Positions 47,646 to 60,717 of a stretch of DNA of 64,000 bases are shown piece by piece (position 1 is the stretch's first letter; each line of letters starts with the position of its first letter). A model generated the notes under the pieces. It ran no database searches. It was given only the letters and a program-made list of their open reading frames with translations, and was not told the DNA's origin. Position numbers and translations under genes: made by a program. Source of the DNA: Chrysoperla carnea. Taxonomy: Eukaryota; Arthropoda; Insecta; Neuroptera; Chrysopidae. The stretch is taken from assembly GCF_905475395.1 (NCBI RefSeq), contig NC_058342.1:37582640-37646639 (forward strand), written 5' to 3'.

Positions 47646-50014
47646 TCATCACTAGCATATCATAATAAATGTATTTTATGGAATTGAAGCTGCAGCTGGT
47701 TGCTTGAATAGTTAAAGCTTTGTAGTGTAGTTGTAGATAGAAGCAACACTAACTGACTAACTGTAGGTAATGTAACTAACCAACCAGCATCAACCATCTG
47801 ATGAGCACAGAGTGAATACTAGAGACTGATTAATACATGAGTAGCAGCAGCAGTATGGCAGTACCTCACTACCTCACAGTAGCACGATACACGAACACCA
47901 GATACTAGATACTAGATACTAGATGTAGCATGTGACATGTAGCGTGTAGCATGTAACGATGAAGTGAGCTTGAGCTTCAGCTACGACCAACGACCAACTA
48001 TCAACGACGTAGAACGGAGTGAACGAGCAATAGATGTTGATTTGTATGCGCACAAAGCACAGGAGTTGTACCAGGAATACTTAGAACATGAACATCAAAC
48101 TGTAATATGTATGTGTGTGTAAGTATGTACGTACACACAAACACACATAATATATATACTAGTGTAGTAGGTAGGTAGCCTAGCCAGCTATAGGTGGTAT
48201 ATACTTACTAGGTATAGCTGTATAATACATACTACTGTAGTATCAGTATATAGTGGATAGGATGGATACTAGATATTGCTATTTTATATATTATGTGCTT
48301 ACATGTATGTAGCTACTACATATCTGTATCTGTATCTGTATCTGTACAGTGTGCACTTGCTATTGGTATTGGTATCCAGCTAAATACGAAATATCTGTTA
48401 GTGTTAGTTATATGTTTATGTTTATGTATACAGAGTATTCTATAGTTAACTGTACACCTCTGAGCTTCTCGAATAAGTTGGAAAAAATCGAAAGAAAATG
48501 CTTTTTACCAAATTTGCATTTGACGCCTAATTTACGCGATAATTAATCAAATCAATTAATAAAAATAAAGAAAGGTGTCGTTTTTTTTCTGATTTTTCTG
48601 ATTGAAATATTTTTCTGATAATTTAAGGTATTAATTTAAGAAGTCAATCAATTTTTTTGAAAGGTAAAACATAAAATGGTACAAAATATACAAACTTAGA
48701 GCTATAAACAAATTTTTTATTTTCTCAAAATTCATGGCAAGCTGAATTGATTGAAAAAGTTTTCCTAGGTAACCTACATATCCGTTTTTGGTGTCTTTTT
48801 TTGGTTTTAATTCCTAACTAGCAAATCAATCAGAACGATAATGTGCTAAAAAGAACATAGTTCCAAAAAATACATTCATCCAAATGAAATTCATCCAATA
48901 AAATATCATTCACACTCAAGTAGTAGGAATTTTATTTGGAGGAATGTAGTTTTTATTAATTGATTTGGGTAACTATCTCGTAAATTAGCCCTAAGATCCA
49001 AATTTGGTAGAGAACATTTTCTTCTTTATTTTCTCAGCTTATTTATTAAGCGAAGAGGTCTGCCGTCAATAATAGAACACCCTGTATGTATTTGTATTTG
49101 TATTCGTAAAAGTAAACGGTTCACGAATCGAATCCTTTACAACCACCAGTCAACACGAAACAGAGCCAAGTACCAGTACACCAGTACACTAGTACATCAG
49201 TACACGAACACCACATCCATCAGTACCAGTCTGACTCTTCTCTACTCTGTTCTGTTCTGGTCTGGTCTGTTCTGATGAATGCTACGCAACGGTTAACGGT
49301 AAACGGTTTACACACTAACGATAACGATAGCGTAGATAACGTAATGGTACAAACACTATTATTTTTTATTTAAAATACACAGAATGCACAGCTAGATAGA
49401 TAGCTACCTACCTACCTACCTACCTACCTATCTACTTACTTATTCTAGGTATATAAGACTATTGAAGCTCGTGTATTCTGTCACTTTGATTCTGTCAGCT
49501 TAGTGTTTATAATCATGCTCATTTAAATCATGGTAAAGTTTAAAGATGAGCTTGGTCCAGTGAAGTAACAATAACAGTAACAGTAACACTTGAAGTTTAA
49601 GTTAAAATGAAAGGTGAACTAGGTGATCTAGGTAACTAAAATCAAATAAAAAGTTTGTACCAACCGGACCGTGGCGTGTACGTGTACGTGTACGTGTAAA
49701 TATTAATATAAATACTAATTATATTTATATTAATATTTATTAATATTTATATGAATGTCACTCTTATTTAAATGAATGTGATTTGATGTGATGTGATGTG
49801 ATGTGGTTAGTAAAATAAAATTATTTCAAATATATTTATTTATAATACGTTTATAATATAAATATATCGAATTTAAAATAAAATCAATTCAATTATTATC
49901 AGATGATAAATCAAATAATTACCAACACATATTTGTTATTATAATCAATCTAACAATCAATCAATTGGTTTTTTATTAATTATAATATTTATTATTTAAA
50001 ACGTGTGTTTACAC

Positions 50015-50450
50015 ACTCACCAACAAAATTTTGTAATAGGTGTAAAATCATCTAATTAGTCTCTTTTCGGTTGTCTGTACGTCCTTCTGTTCGTCTGTCT
50101 GTCTGTCTGTCAACACGATAGCTCAAAAACGAAAAAAGATATCAAGAATATAAAAAGTGATATTTCGTAAATGAGCGATATAGGTTAATTGGGTCTTGAG
50201 TCCGTAGGGTTCACCTTGTAAACCGTTAGAGAACAAAAGTTTAAATGTAAAAAATGTTCCTTATAAATATACAACTTATGTTTGAAACATTTTTTCTTAA
50301 ACATTACTGTTTACCCATGAGAGGGCCCCGATCAGTTAAGTGTGTGCTTAAAAAACAAACGATTGCGTAATCAACACTGTCTTTACATGGTATTTCAACA
50401 ATTAGCTCAACAAATTGTTTGTTTTCACTTGTTTTAAGTATACTTGAGTT
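50015..50450 (+). repeat. Dispersed repeat (CCCAAGTTTGTAAC family), longest copy
   Basis: It contains AAATCATCTAATTAGTCTC, a GTCTGTCTGTCTGTC run, AACACGATAGCTCAAAAACG, CGTAAATGAGCGATATAGG, GTAAACCGTTAGAGAACAAA, and the 3' end GTATTTCAACAATTAGCTC to TTTGTTTTCACTTGTTTTA. It matches the other family pieces in the same order, defining a unit of several hundred bp. Confidence 0.75.
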
Positions 50451-51598
50451 TGTTTATTGAGGCCAACTTTTTGAACTGTGTGTTTTCGAGCCTAATAGTA
50501 CAATTTAATTGATTCGAATTTATAGTTTTTCTAAATATATTTCGCTAAAAGATCAAACTACTTCAATTAAACTGTGTGTTTTAAAAATGTACATCGTCTT
50601 TTTTAAATGTTGGCCTCGATAAAACAACAAGTATAGTAGATACTAGTAAAAGTACTATCTAGTGCTATTATTAGTATAGTTCTTAGTACCTACAGTACTA
50701 ATAATATTAATAATATGAAATTAAATTGAATTTAATTTGTTGAATTCAGTAATAAAATAAAAATAAAAATAAAATAATAATTATAGTGTATTATGGTGTA
50801 TTATGTATTATGTATTATGTACATTATCTTGAACATAGCGGTGTGATGTGTTTTGTGGTACTGGTCTGGTGTAATATTGTACACTAAATCTAATTAAATT
50901 CGAATCAAATTCATGATTATTATACGCATATATAATTAATTATGTAAGTTATATTTTAATATTATATTAATTATTAATAATTAGTATTTAACTTTTAATG
51001 TTTACATATTTATTTAGTATTTAGGAGGTACACATGTATTTAGTTATTTAGTTAAATAGTTGTAGCTGTAAGCTTTAGCAACTTAAACGTAGAGTTAGCT
51101 ACAGTTAGCTGCTATTAGCTATATAGTAATACATATTATATAATATTAGTAAAGTAAGTGATCGTGGAATAGATATAGTGTACTTTACTGTTTATTTAAA
51201 AGGTATCTACCTATCTCCCTAAGTACATACCTACCATATACCTGTATCAGTTTCTACATATATATATATACCTTTACTTATAATTACACCATATATGAAT
51301 TAATATATTTATAATTTTATTAAAATAAATTATGATTTTATTATAAATATATAAACAAAATAAATATAATAATAAATATAATAATTGTATAATAAATTAA
51401 ATGTAACATTACTTATACATTATTTTAAGTCCATTATAAATAATATTAATAAAATGTTGATATATATATAAAAACTATTTACAAATCAATATTTTATTTG
51501 AACTAACATTATGTAAGTATTTTATTTACTATCATTCTTATTATCTTACTACATTAATCTATTTAGGTATTTTTAAATAATAGCATATGTATTATTAT

Positions 51599-52011
51599 TC
51601 CATATATATTATAAATGTGAAAGTAAGTATGTTTGTTTGTTTCTTTGTTTATTTGTTACGCTTTCACGCAAAAACTAGCAAATGGATTTGTATAAAACTG
51701 TGCAACAAGATAGATCATACATTAGAATAACACATGAGATATAATTTATAAAGATATACTTTTAAAAAAATCATCATTTTGTACCATAAATTTTTAAATA
51801 ATAAATATGAAACAATTCATTTTCTAATATACTCAATGAACCATGACTATTTTACATTTATAAATATTGAAAACTGTGCTTATAGTTTAGCTGTGTAATA
51901 CAATCCCTTCGAGTGTTCTAGGAGGGGGATAAATGAGATCAAAAGAGGTGGAGGCTTTAAAGCAGTGGTTTTTATTTTTAAATCCAGTGAAGCGGGCGGG
52001 TATGAAGCTAG
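51599..52011 (+). mobile_element. Non-autonomous Helitron-like element, copy 2
   Basis: The 5' end is TCCATATATATTATAAATG followed by GTTTGTTTGTTTC and TTACGCTTTCACGCAAAAAC. The 3' end is AGCGGGCGGGTATGAAGCTAG, then T. TC at the 5' end and CTAG-T at the 3' end fit Helitron rules. No Rep/helicase frame is present. 413 bp. Confidence 0.75.
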
Positions 52012-52555
52012 TTTAATATAATATATACCCAGACCTATCTATCTACCTACCTACCTACTATAATATGTATATATAACCTATACACATTACGTTTTACTGC
52101 TTATATATTGACCATTTGTAAAATTAATAAAATTTAAGAGATCTTTTCCCTAACGTACTAAATCAATCTACAGGTATTCGGTTAAAATGATATCGCTTTT
52201 AAAGCAAAAATCTATTATAGCGACGAAATAGAAAAGTACAAATGAACCTATGTATAAACATGCAACGATAACGACCAATATTTATTGAAAAGCAGTTGTA
52301 CCTTACTTAATTGTCTAAATACCTAAGACACCTATACAGGTATAAGCGTGCTAGAAAACTGTTTTTTCATTTTATTGGGGCTTGCGTTCTGGAAAATCAA
52401 AGTTTTCGTACTTTTATTTTTTTTAATTTTATAATAAAAAAGCAATTCCTTTAATACTTTTACGTCCGACCACCTGCACTTTTACGTTCAGGAGTATTTT
52501 TTAAACGGGACCCTACAAAACTTTTCCATGCAAAAGTTAGTCATGCTCAATAATA

Positions 52556-52692
52556 TCTAATATAATATAATATAATATAATATACTATGATATAATATAA
52601 TATTTAATATAATATAATATAATATAATATAATATAATATAATATAATATAATATAATGTAATATAAAATAATATAATATAATATAATATGA
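52556..52692. repeat. (AATAT)n pentanucleotide array
   Basis: About 135 bp of TAATA pentamers with a few substitutions, the longest such run in the window. Confidence 0.88.
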
Positions 52693-53586
52693 TGCTCTGT
52701 GGTAGTTAAAGTTTCCTAATGCGTATTTAACTTGAAACTGTCAACAATTTGTATTTATAAAGAATACTTAATTATAAATAAATAAAATTAGAAGCTATTT
52801 TTTGATAATAATAAATATAGATATCAATCTATATTTATGTCAATATCTATATCAATATCAATGTTATTGTTATTGTTGATTGTTGATGGTTATATTGATA
52901 TGAATAGGATTGCTGATTCAACTAAAAATATAAATTGGTATTAAAAAAAAAAACTAAAATAAAGAACTATTGATATTGGGAGACAGAGATAAACTGTAAT
53001 CAAAGTGTAAGTGGAAATCAGTGTAACAAACATAAGATTACATAATAAATATAACACATATAACATGTTTCACATGATTTGGGTGTGTAGACGGAGTGCA
53101 GATGACAAGATGATTATATAAGTTAAATGAGAATCTAAGTTAAAAAAAATCAACCCCATCTTATATTATATTATATTATATTATATTATATTATATTACA
53201 TTATATTTTATTTTATATACGCAAGGTAACGAAACGCAACTCTATTATTTTTAGTTTAATACTTTTATCATCACCATCACTTTCAAAATAAAAACAATTT
53301 TAAACTGGTGTGGAAGCAGATGGTAGATTATTTGTGTATGTGACACCTTCCTACATCTACCTACCTACCTACCTACCTACTATAACTACATAAACACTAT
53401 AGCCTTATATCTACTATAAACTACAGCACCAGCTCTTTATATATGGTTTGTATATTTATACATACTATAAATATAAAACACGTTATTAGTACAGTAAAAG
53501 ATGTTACAAAAAACGACTAATAAAGGAAAATTAAAGAAACCGCTTTCGTTTTGGCAAAACCCCATGGAATGTGTGTCTTGAGTGTC

Positions 53587-53905
53587 AAGTATCATTACTA
53601 ACGCATGAATTAGTGGCGCAAATGTTTCTATTTGTTAATAAACAATAAATTATTAATTCAATGAAACGATCAATGTTAAAGTTCACCTAAAAAATTAGTA
53701 ATTAGGCAACTTGTATGACGTAAACGTTAAGTGTTTGTCAAATAATCGAAAACTATTATACGTGTATAACGTATACGTAATTCAAATTGCCTATTTATTA
53801 ATTTTGAAATCAACTTTAAATTGAATTAAATATATTGTTTATTAACAAATAGAAACATTTATACCACTAACTCATGCGTTATTAATGATATTTGATACCT
53901 AAAAA
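53587..53905. repeat. Foldback repeat (GTTTCTATTTGTTAATAAAC arms)
   Basis: TATCATTACTAACGCATGAA then AATGTTTCTATTTGTTAATA on the left is mirrored by TATTGTTTATTAACAAATAG and AACTCATGCGTTATTAATGA on the right. The arms are roughly 90 bp with a loop of about 110 bp. Confidence 0.68.
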
Positions 53906-54419
53906 ACATATTTTTTCCTTTATTTGTAACATCTTGAACTGTACTATATGTTTACAGTTCCAGTACAGTTACAGTTTACAGTGGTAGATATTACACTTTA
54001 ATAAGACAAACGTTTGCGTTACTTAATAACGTAACGATACCCTTCATATACCTGACCTTATCTGAAACTAACTATGACTAAACTATAAGGTTCAGCTTCA
54101 GTGAAACGTGAAGTGAATTACGGATTAACGTCCATCGAATGAGAGTCTTACGGAACGGCAAATGTAATAAGCGGTAACCAAACGAAGCCATCCATATATG
54201 ATTACAACCCACGTCGTGCTTGAAAACGTGACATAAATGTGCCACAAATAACACTAATACCATAATACTAGCACCACAGTGTGACTCTACTGCCATTAGC
54301 TCTAGGAAAGCTCTATTAGAAAATAAAATATTTTCTTTGAACTTTTAATTATTATTAAATTAAAATTAAACATGCTATTCACGATTTATTCAGATCAAAT
54401 TGTTCCAGGAAATTTGTGT

Positions 54420-54735
54420 ACTCTGTTTATATGAAATATATCAAGATATATTGCTTTTAGTCCCAACTTTGTTACTCCTAAAAATATTGCTGCTATGAAC
54501 ATAATTTTGGTATAGGTATTCATAAAATCACCTAATTAGTCCATTTACGATAACTAAAAAAACGAAAAAAGAGACCAAGCTTAAATTTTTACAGCGTGCT
54601 CAGAACGTAAAAAAGAGATGCTAAGTACGTAAATGAGCAATATAAGTCAATTGGGTCCATAGGACTCATGTAGTAAATCCATAGAGATAGAACAAAAGTT
54701 TAAACGTAAATGTTCCTTATATAAAACTAAACCAC
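54420..54735 (+). repeat. Dispersed repeat (CCCAAGTTTGTAAC family), 5' and central part
   Basis: Begins CTGTTTATATGAAATATATC, continues TAGTCCCAACTTTGTTACTC and AAATCACCTAATTAGTCCA, then ACGTAAATGAGCAATATAAG. It overlaps both the 5' pieces (22455, 34395, 35405) and the central pieces (26521, 50015), so the family is one long unit. Confidence 0.72.
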
Positions 54736-54898
54736 TTTGGTAGGTAGGTAGGTAGGTTGGCAGGTATTTAGTTAAATACACAACAATGGTACGTCTACAC
54801 TTAAAAAATATAAATAAAATATTATTTTATTGAATTCTAATTACACATTCGATTTTAATTAATAATTTAACTAAATTACTATGACGACATGGGACGCA

Positions 54899-54945
54899 CG
54901 CACACGCACACGCATCACACACACACACACACACACAAACACATC
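54899..54945. repeat. (AC)n microsatellite
   Basis: CACGCACACGCA then a run of CA dinucleotides. Confidence 0.85.
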
Positions 54946-56110
54946 CCCTTTGAGGAATGAATTTTACAAATTATTCAGTGGAATTAAATTTATTTTTTGG
55001 TCAGAATTTCTTGCTGACTTATTTATCTAAGCGTGTAAGCGTTTGTACTAATATAAAAGTGTAAGTTTATGAATCAAAAATAATTAATGGTAGTGGTACA
55101 TGGTACATGGTTCATGGTAGTGATAATAACTAGTAGTGCTAGATAACTGAATCGTAGTGACTACATTGGCTACATTGTGATGTACGTCCGTAAGTTAACA
55201 GTTATCAATTATCAATTAGCAGTTAAGCTGTTAGGTATAGTTATAGTTATAGATGTTATAATAATTAAGGCTGACATGTTATTATAAATCAAACTGTAAG
55301 TCAGTATTAGTTAGTAGTTTAATATATAACATAAATGTAATATGTATGACAGCAAACATAAGAATACAAAGTATTCAATATAAAATAGTACACAGGGTCT
55401 CTTTTTTAAACATATGATTGAAAATCCAGAAATCAATCGAGGAAAATGCTTCAATCGAAAAACGTTAGTTTCAAAGGCACTCATCTTATACCGAATCTAA
55501 GTTTTTAGGTTCAAACCTCACTCTGACACATAACTGACAAACCTTAACTTGGACGCTTTAAATAAGAAAGTTCGTCTTTATAAATACGCAAATATTTGTG
55601 TTTAAAACATTTTTTTGTAAACTGAATAGTTTCGACAGTAATCGACAACAAAAATCTACCTTTTTGGTCATTCTAGTTGAACAAAAATGATCTCTGTAGA
55701 AAAACAAACCACTTTAATTGGATTTATTGGAAAATTTGTATTGAAAAGACCACTTCGTTTATGTAATAGGCTGTTATTGCCTTTAATATCTAAGTGAACT
55801 GTGATTCGATAAAAGTATTTACTTTTTATTAATATTATATTAATTTATTTGGTTAATTATCTCTCGAAGTAGGCCTTAGATCGAAAATTGGTAAATAACT
55901 TTTCTCATCGTCTTTATGTGCTTATTCTGTAGGCCAACGATCTGCAGTCAATAAAAGAACACCCTGTATATGTATGTATATAAAACATAACAACAAAGTA
56001 GAATTATTAGATGTTCAAGTAAAGAAGTAAATGATTCAAATTCAAAACATAACATGCATACATACATACTTGTAAAACATAACATTCATATCAAACACAA
56101 CATACATCTG

Positions 56111-56182
56111 TACCTACCTACCTACCTACCTACCTACCTACCTTACCTACCTACCTACCTACCTATCTACCTAACTACCTTA
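56111..56182. repeat. (CTAC)n / (TAGG)n microsatellite
   Basis: The longest uninterrupted CCTA run of the window, about 70 bp with few substitutions. Confidence 0.88.
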
Positions 56183-56290
56183 CACTACCTTCATTCTAAT
56201 TGTGATTGTTTGTTTGTAAGTAAGCTGAACTCAAGTAAAGTATAAAATTACTAGTGTTAGTGTTTATGTATGTATGTACCTATGTATGTA

Positions 56291-56690
56291 TTAGTGATGC
56301 CACGAATGTCGAATCTTGTACTTTCGCGAAAGCGAATCTGTAATTTCAAATAAAGCGCTCACAAATTCTAATTTTGATTTTTTTCATCACTTTCCTACGA
56401 AATTTGATGTTGTTTTTTAGTCACGAGTACAGGGTAGCCAGAGATTACGGTAGCTACGGGAGCGGAATTCCTCACGGGTCGAGCTAGTACATATAATTCT
56501 TCTAACGCAAAAAAGTCCGTCGTATAAAAATTCAGTTTTTCAGTTTTGGTTAGTTTACTATAATTGCATTTATCCAACATTCAAATTGAATTGTGATTAA
56601 AAGTACATCTTAGTGAAGTTTGGGCTTATTTTGCAATTTATGATACAAAATGATGACTGCGAATGAATGCGAATATCCGTGCCAGCACTA
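56291..56690. mobile_element. hAT-like non-autonomous element
   Basis: Left end TAGTGATGCCACGAATGTCG; right end GAATATCCGTGCCAGCACTA, its near complement. GCGAATGAATGCGAATA tracts near the end are typical of such elements. Related termini (CGTCCCATCACTA, CGTTCCATCACTA) lie at 63146-63158 and 63949-63961. No transposase frame. Confidence 0.62.
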
Positions 56691-57074
56691 GTACATATGT
56701 ATGATTTGCATGTAGTTGTAAATTGTACTTCAAATGCTTCAAGCTGTAATTTTTCACTTGTTTAATGCTCTTGTTTTTATACCTTGAAGTACCTGTAGGT
56801 ACTGTAGCTGTAGGTTTCTGTGTTTCTGTATCTGTACTCTGTGCCTATACCTGTCGTAATTAAAACATACTTTCAAATGACTTTCTAGGATTTAAATAAG
56901 TGTATAATACTTACTTACCTATCTACTTCTGTATGGTATACTAATACTAATACTGATGCCTATAATAATGGTAGGTAGGTAGGTAGGTAGGCTTTATGTG
57001 TAATATAATCATGTAATACCTAATACTTACACATGCATCATCTATACATATTTATATTTACATGTATTACAAAA

Positions 57075-57343
57075 GAGTGTTCCAAGAAGAACGCCAATGT
57101 GACATTAAAAAACAATTGACTGTTTAAAATGGAGCGCTACAAGAAACAAAAGAGGAAATTTAAAGCTGTATCATTGAAATACTGCAACATTTATGTGCAA
57201 CAGTCCTTGAAAATTTCATGAAAAGAGCACGTCTGTGTGAGACGAGGCGGTCAGTTATCCGATGTCTTATTCCATTCATAGTCTTATTCCATTCATAAAA
57301 TGTTTTATTTAAAATTCAAAACCGACGTTCTTCTTGGAACACC
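57075..57343 (+). mobile_element. Deletion-derived Tc1/mariner-type element with transposase ends
   Basis: Inverted termini GAGTGTTCCAAGAAGAACG and CGTTCTTCTTGGAACACCC. Inside, MERYKKQK (57130) looks like the start of a transposase and VLENFMKRARLCETRR / RRGGQLSDVLFHS (about 57205-57280) like its extreme C-terminus, with almost all of the catalytic part deleted between them. This is how MITEs form by internal deletion. The family assignment rests on the RGGxLSDxxFH tail. Confidence 0.68.
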
Positions 57344-57772
57344 CATTAAATACAGTCACTGTACAGTAAAGTACAGTACCTACAGTTACAGTACTTATAA
57401 TTAACTCTATTTTACTTCTGAATTTAATTCATCATGAACTATTGTTTTTTTTTTTTTAATACAACTACAATATGTACCTACTTACTTACTATATTCATCG
57501 ACAGCCAAGCAGCGCTAAAATCCTTCAGCTCAGTCTACCTAACCTCAAAGGTAGCACTGAACTGCCGAACGTCTTTAAACGAGCTGGTAGTTGTGAAACA
57601 AATAATTGTAAATCTGGTATGGGTACATTAAAATGGGACAAATCTCACGGTACATGTCTCATACCTCACGCGCTAACTTTGTCAGTTCTATAATAAAACG
57701 AAACAGCAGCTAAAATAAAAGGATATAAGCGTACAATGATAAGGATAACTGTAACTTAAAAAGTTTACTTCA

Positions 57773-58150
57773 TCCCTATATATTATACATGTGAAGGTAA
57801 GAATGTTTGTTAGTTAGTTTGTTTGTTACGCTTTCACGTCAAAAACTATCGAATATATTTGAATGAAACTGAATAGCATCAGAATAGCACATGAGCTATA
57901 ATTTATAAAGATATACTTAAATTAGTCTGAATTTTTCTTGCTCCATCTATGCTCATCATTTTGAACCATAAATTAAATTTTCTGTAAAAATTTAAAATAG
58001 TAAATGTAAAACAACTCATGACTTTATGACTATTTTACACTTAAAAAAGTGGAAAATTGTGCATATATTTGAGCTGTAACAATTCCTTCGAGTGTTATAA
58101 GTGATATCAAGAGATTTAAAGGACAGTGAAGCGGACGGTTATCAATCTAG
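57773..58150 (+). mobile_element. Non-autonomous Helitron-like element, copy 3
   Basis: A then TCCCTATATATTATACATG, followed by GTTACGCTTTCACGTCAAAA, and a 3' end AGCGGACGGTTATCAATCTAG then T. Insertion between A and T is exact. 378 bp, same family as 51599-52011. Confidence 0.78.
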
Positions 58151-58487
58151 TAGTGAATATTTCTTCTTAAAAGTTTTTATTGATTATTTAAGAAATAGAA
58201 TGGAATAGAATAAAATTGAATAAAAAGAAGGAAGCTATTTGTATATTTATGTTTATATAATAAAATAGTGTGTGTGTACATAGACTTCATGGCAACTGAA
58301 CTTTTATCAAATAATAACATTGAATAACAAACAACACAACCATCACCATACCATGAGATAACAATAACAACTTATGTAACAACTTAATAATATTAGCATG
58401 TATTCAATTTACTTTGGTAGTTTTTTATTATTTTAGTTTGATTAGGTTATCGTAATGATTAGGTTAGGTTGTCTTCAGCCTTTAGGG

Positions 58488-58830
58488 TCCTAGAAAATTC
58501 TAGGTTTCACCCACCCCAACATTGAAATTTCAAATTTCACCTCCTACCTTGTGATGCCTCATTTGAAAGGACATACAATTGTCTCTTCAACCATGATAAA
58601 AAAATGAAACTCGATCGATTAGTTCTTCAGATAGACTACCCACAAGATAGAAGTCATACCTTCTTTCTTCTGTGCAGTTTATTTTAAGAATCAATCGATC
58701 GATTTTATTGGGCTACCATGATTGCAGAGCGAATTGTATACCCTTTCAAATGAGGTATCACAAGCAAGGGGGTGCCATTTTATATTTCAAATGGGGTTGA
58801 AGAGATGAAACCTACAATTTTCTACGTACT
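58488..58830. repeat. Foldback repeat with about 140-bp arms
   Basis: AGAAAATTCTAGGTTTCACC, CCTTGTGATGCCTCATTTGA and CTCGATCGATT on the left are mirrored by AATCGATCGATTTTATTGGG, TCAAATGAGGTATCACAAGC and GGTTGAAGAGATGAAACCTA on the right. Other parts of the arms are also complementary. Probably an old inverted-repeat transposon. Confidence 0.65.
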
Positions 58831-59350
58831 ACCTAATTTTGAATTTCCCCACCGATATCTAAATGGACGTGTTTTCACTCAAAACAATAATCATATTAGG
58901 TTAAGATTTATTAAGGGTGGATACTTTTGAAATGAACATGCTGTATAACGACAGCTCCTTAATATGATTTGAATATTGTTATATCATACCTAGGTATTAT
59001 ATAATAATACATTTATTTATATTTACTTAGTTTTAATACATACAAACATAATAAATAATAAATATATGTAGGTACATGTATCAAATCAAATCAAATCAAA
59101 TCATATATTTATTTATATATAAATTTTATTATATAAACAAATAAAAATATGTACTTATATTTAAATATTATTAATTATTAATAGTATTTAATATCTATAA
59201 AACTAGTATTTTGTATGTATTCATTCCATGATTGATTATTAATATTGTTTTGGTAACAGGAATGTGGATTTAGCTACGTTTCCATCAAAATTTAATCTTC
59301 ATCAGACATCATAAAACGTACCTCACAATAAACATTAAACTATTATGTAC

Positions 59351-59791
59351 AAGAGTGATACCCATCCGTTTTGCTAGGTTTAAAAGTAAAGATTGATAAA
59401 GATTTCTCTCGTTTATCCCCTTTCTATAATACTCGAAATAATGGTAAGGATTGTTTTACACAGGTAAAATATATGTATGGTTTTCTATTTTTTTATGTAT
59501 ATAATAGTAGTTATTCATTGAGTATGCCAGAGAAGAAGGCCGTGAAATATTTCATATTGACTATTTTTACAGAAATCTGTAATTTATGGTAACGTCAAAT
59601 TAAATAAATTTTTAATTTTTTTTTTTTTTATTAATATATCTTTATAAATTATGTCTCATGTGTTATTCTGAAGTATAAGTTATACTTCCTGTACAGTTTC
59701 ATTAAAAACCATTCGCTAGTTTTAGCGTGAAAGCGTAACAAACAAACAAACAAACAAACATGCTTACTTTCGCATTTATAATATATAGGGA
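59351..59791 (-). mobile_element. Non-autonomous Helitron-like element, copy 4 (inverted)
   Basis: The minus-strand 5' end is TCCCTATATATTATAAATG with the GTTTGTTTGTTTG run and TTACGCTTTCACGCTAAAAC; the 3' end is near AACGGATGGGTATCACTC and lacks a clean CTAG. The short plus-strand frame at 59371-59592 lies inside this element and is not a gene. Confidence 0.7.
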
Positions 59792-60484
59792 TTTGATAAT
59801 CTGAGGATTAATAATCATCAGATTATCAAATCAAAATGTTTTTTTTTTTGTTTGTATAAAAAAGATTATAATATCAAATAGTTTTAATATCAAATTTAAT
59901 ATCAATGGAGTTTAACAAATACCGTTAATTTGTTAATGATTTATAAAATACATGATAGTTTAATATTTACTGACTGATTACCCGACTGATTAAAAATGTA
60001 TGAGCACGGTAGTGGGAACACAAATTAAAAAAGAATTTCAACCACAAGTCTGAACTTTTCGCTCGTACAACCTTAACATGAGAATCGCGCTAAACAAAAC
60101 GATAGTGGCCGGATATCCTTACACTTAAATAAAAACTAAGAATTTAATAGAAATGTAGACTATCATTTGTTCATTTGCACAGGAAGTCTGACATAGAAAA
60201 TGCACTTAAGCTAAATTAATTAACTTTCATCAACTTTTAGTAAACCAACCACAGCAGGGATGGTTCACTCTTCTTAGGAAACGTGTGTTTACTCATTTTG
60301 AATCAACTCGTACTGATGTTTTTAGTGATAGTTTACTTATTATTGTAGATATAATCAACGCTTACCAACAATCGACTTTTCCTGTAACATGTTCATATAG
60401 TATGGTACCTACATACCATAACAATAGGCATTTGTCCTTTTGAAAAATTGGTTTATATGTTACATTAGTATCTGATTTACACCA

Positions 60485-60660
60485 AAAAAGTATTATTTAT
60501 ACATCACTGTTTACCCGTGAGAGCACAAATTAGGCGTAAATTGTATAGTATGTATTATATCAGTTATGTATGTGTGACATGTATGTATGGGTAATGTGAT
60601 AGAGTAATCAACACTGTCTAAACATAGTCAATTGTTTGTTTTCACTTATTTTTAAATTTT
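60485..60660 (+). repeat. Dispersed repeat (CCCAAGTTTGTAAC family), 3' part
   Basis: ACATCACTGTTTACCCGTGA, TGTGTGACATGTATGTATGG and the 3' end GTCAATTGTTTGTTTTCAC match 26521-26875. It lies just upstream of the mGluR 5' UTR acceptor. Confidence 0.65.
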
Positions 60661-60717
60661 AATAATCCTTATATTTTATTAAAATTAATTTTGAATATTT
60701 TCTTTTGTTTGTTTCAG

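Larger units (their letters stand above)
38267..60717. other. Long gene-free, transposon-rich region
   Basis: No host exon was recognised over 22 kb. Repeats seen are listed separately. Other stretches, for example 43020-43260, 44570-45170, 47660-48300 and 54780-55440, are AT-rich or simple-sequence DNA in which I see no gene. Short apparent frames here have no similarity I recognise. Confidence 0.5.
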
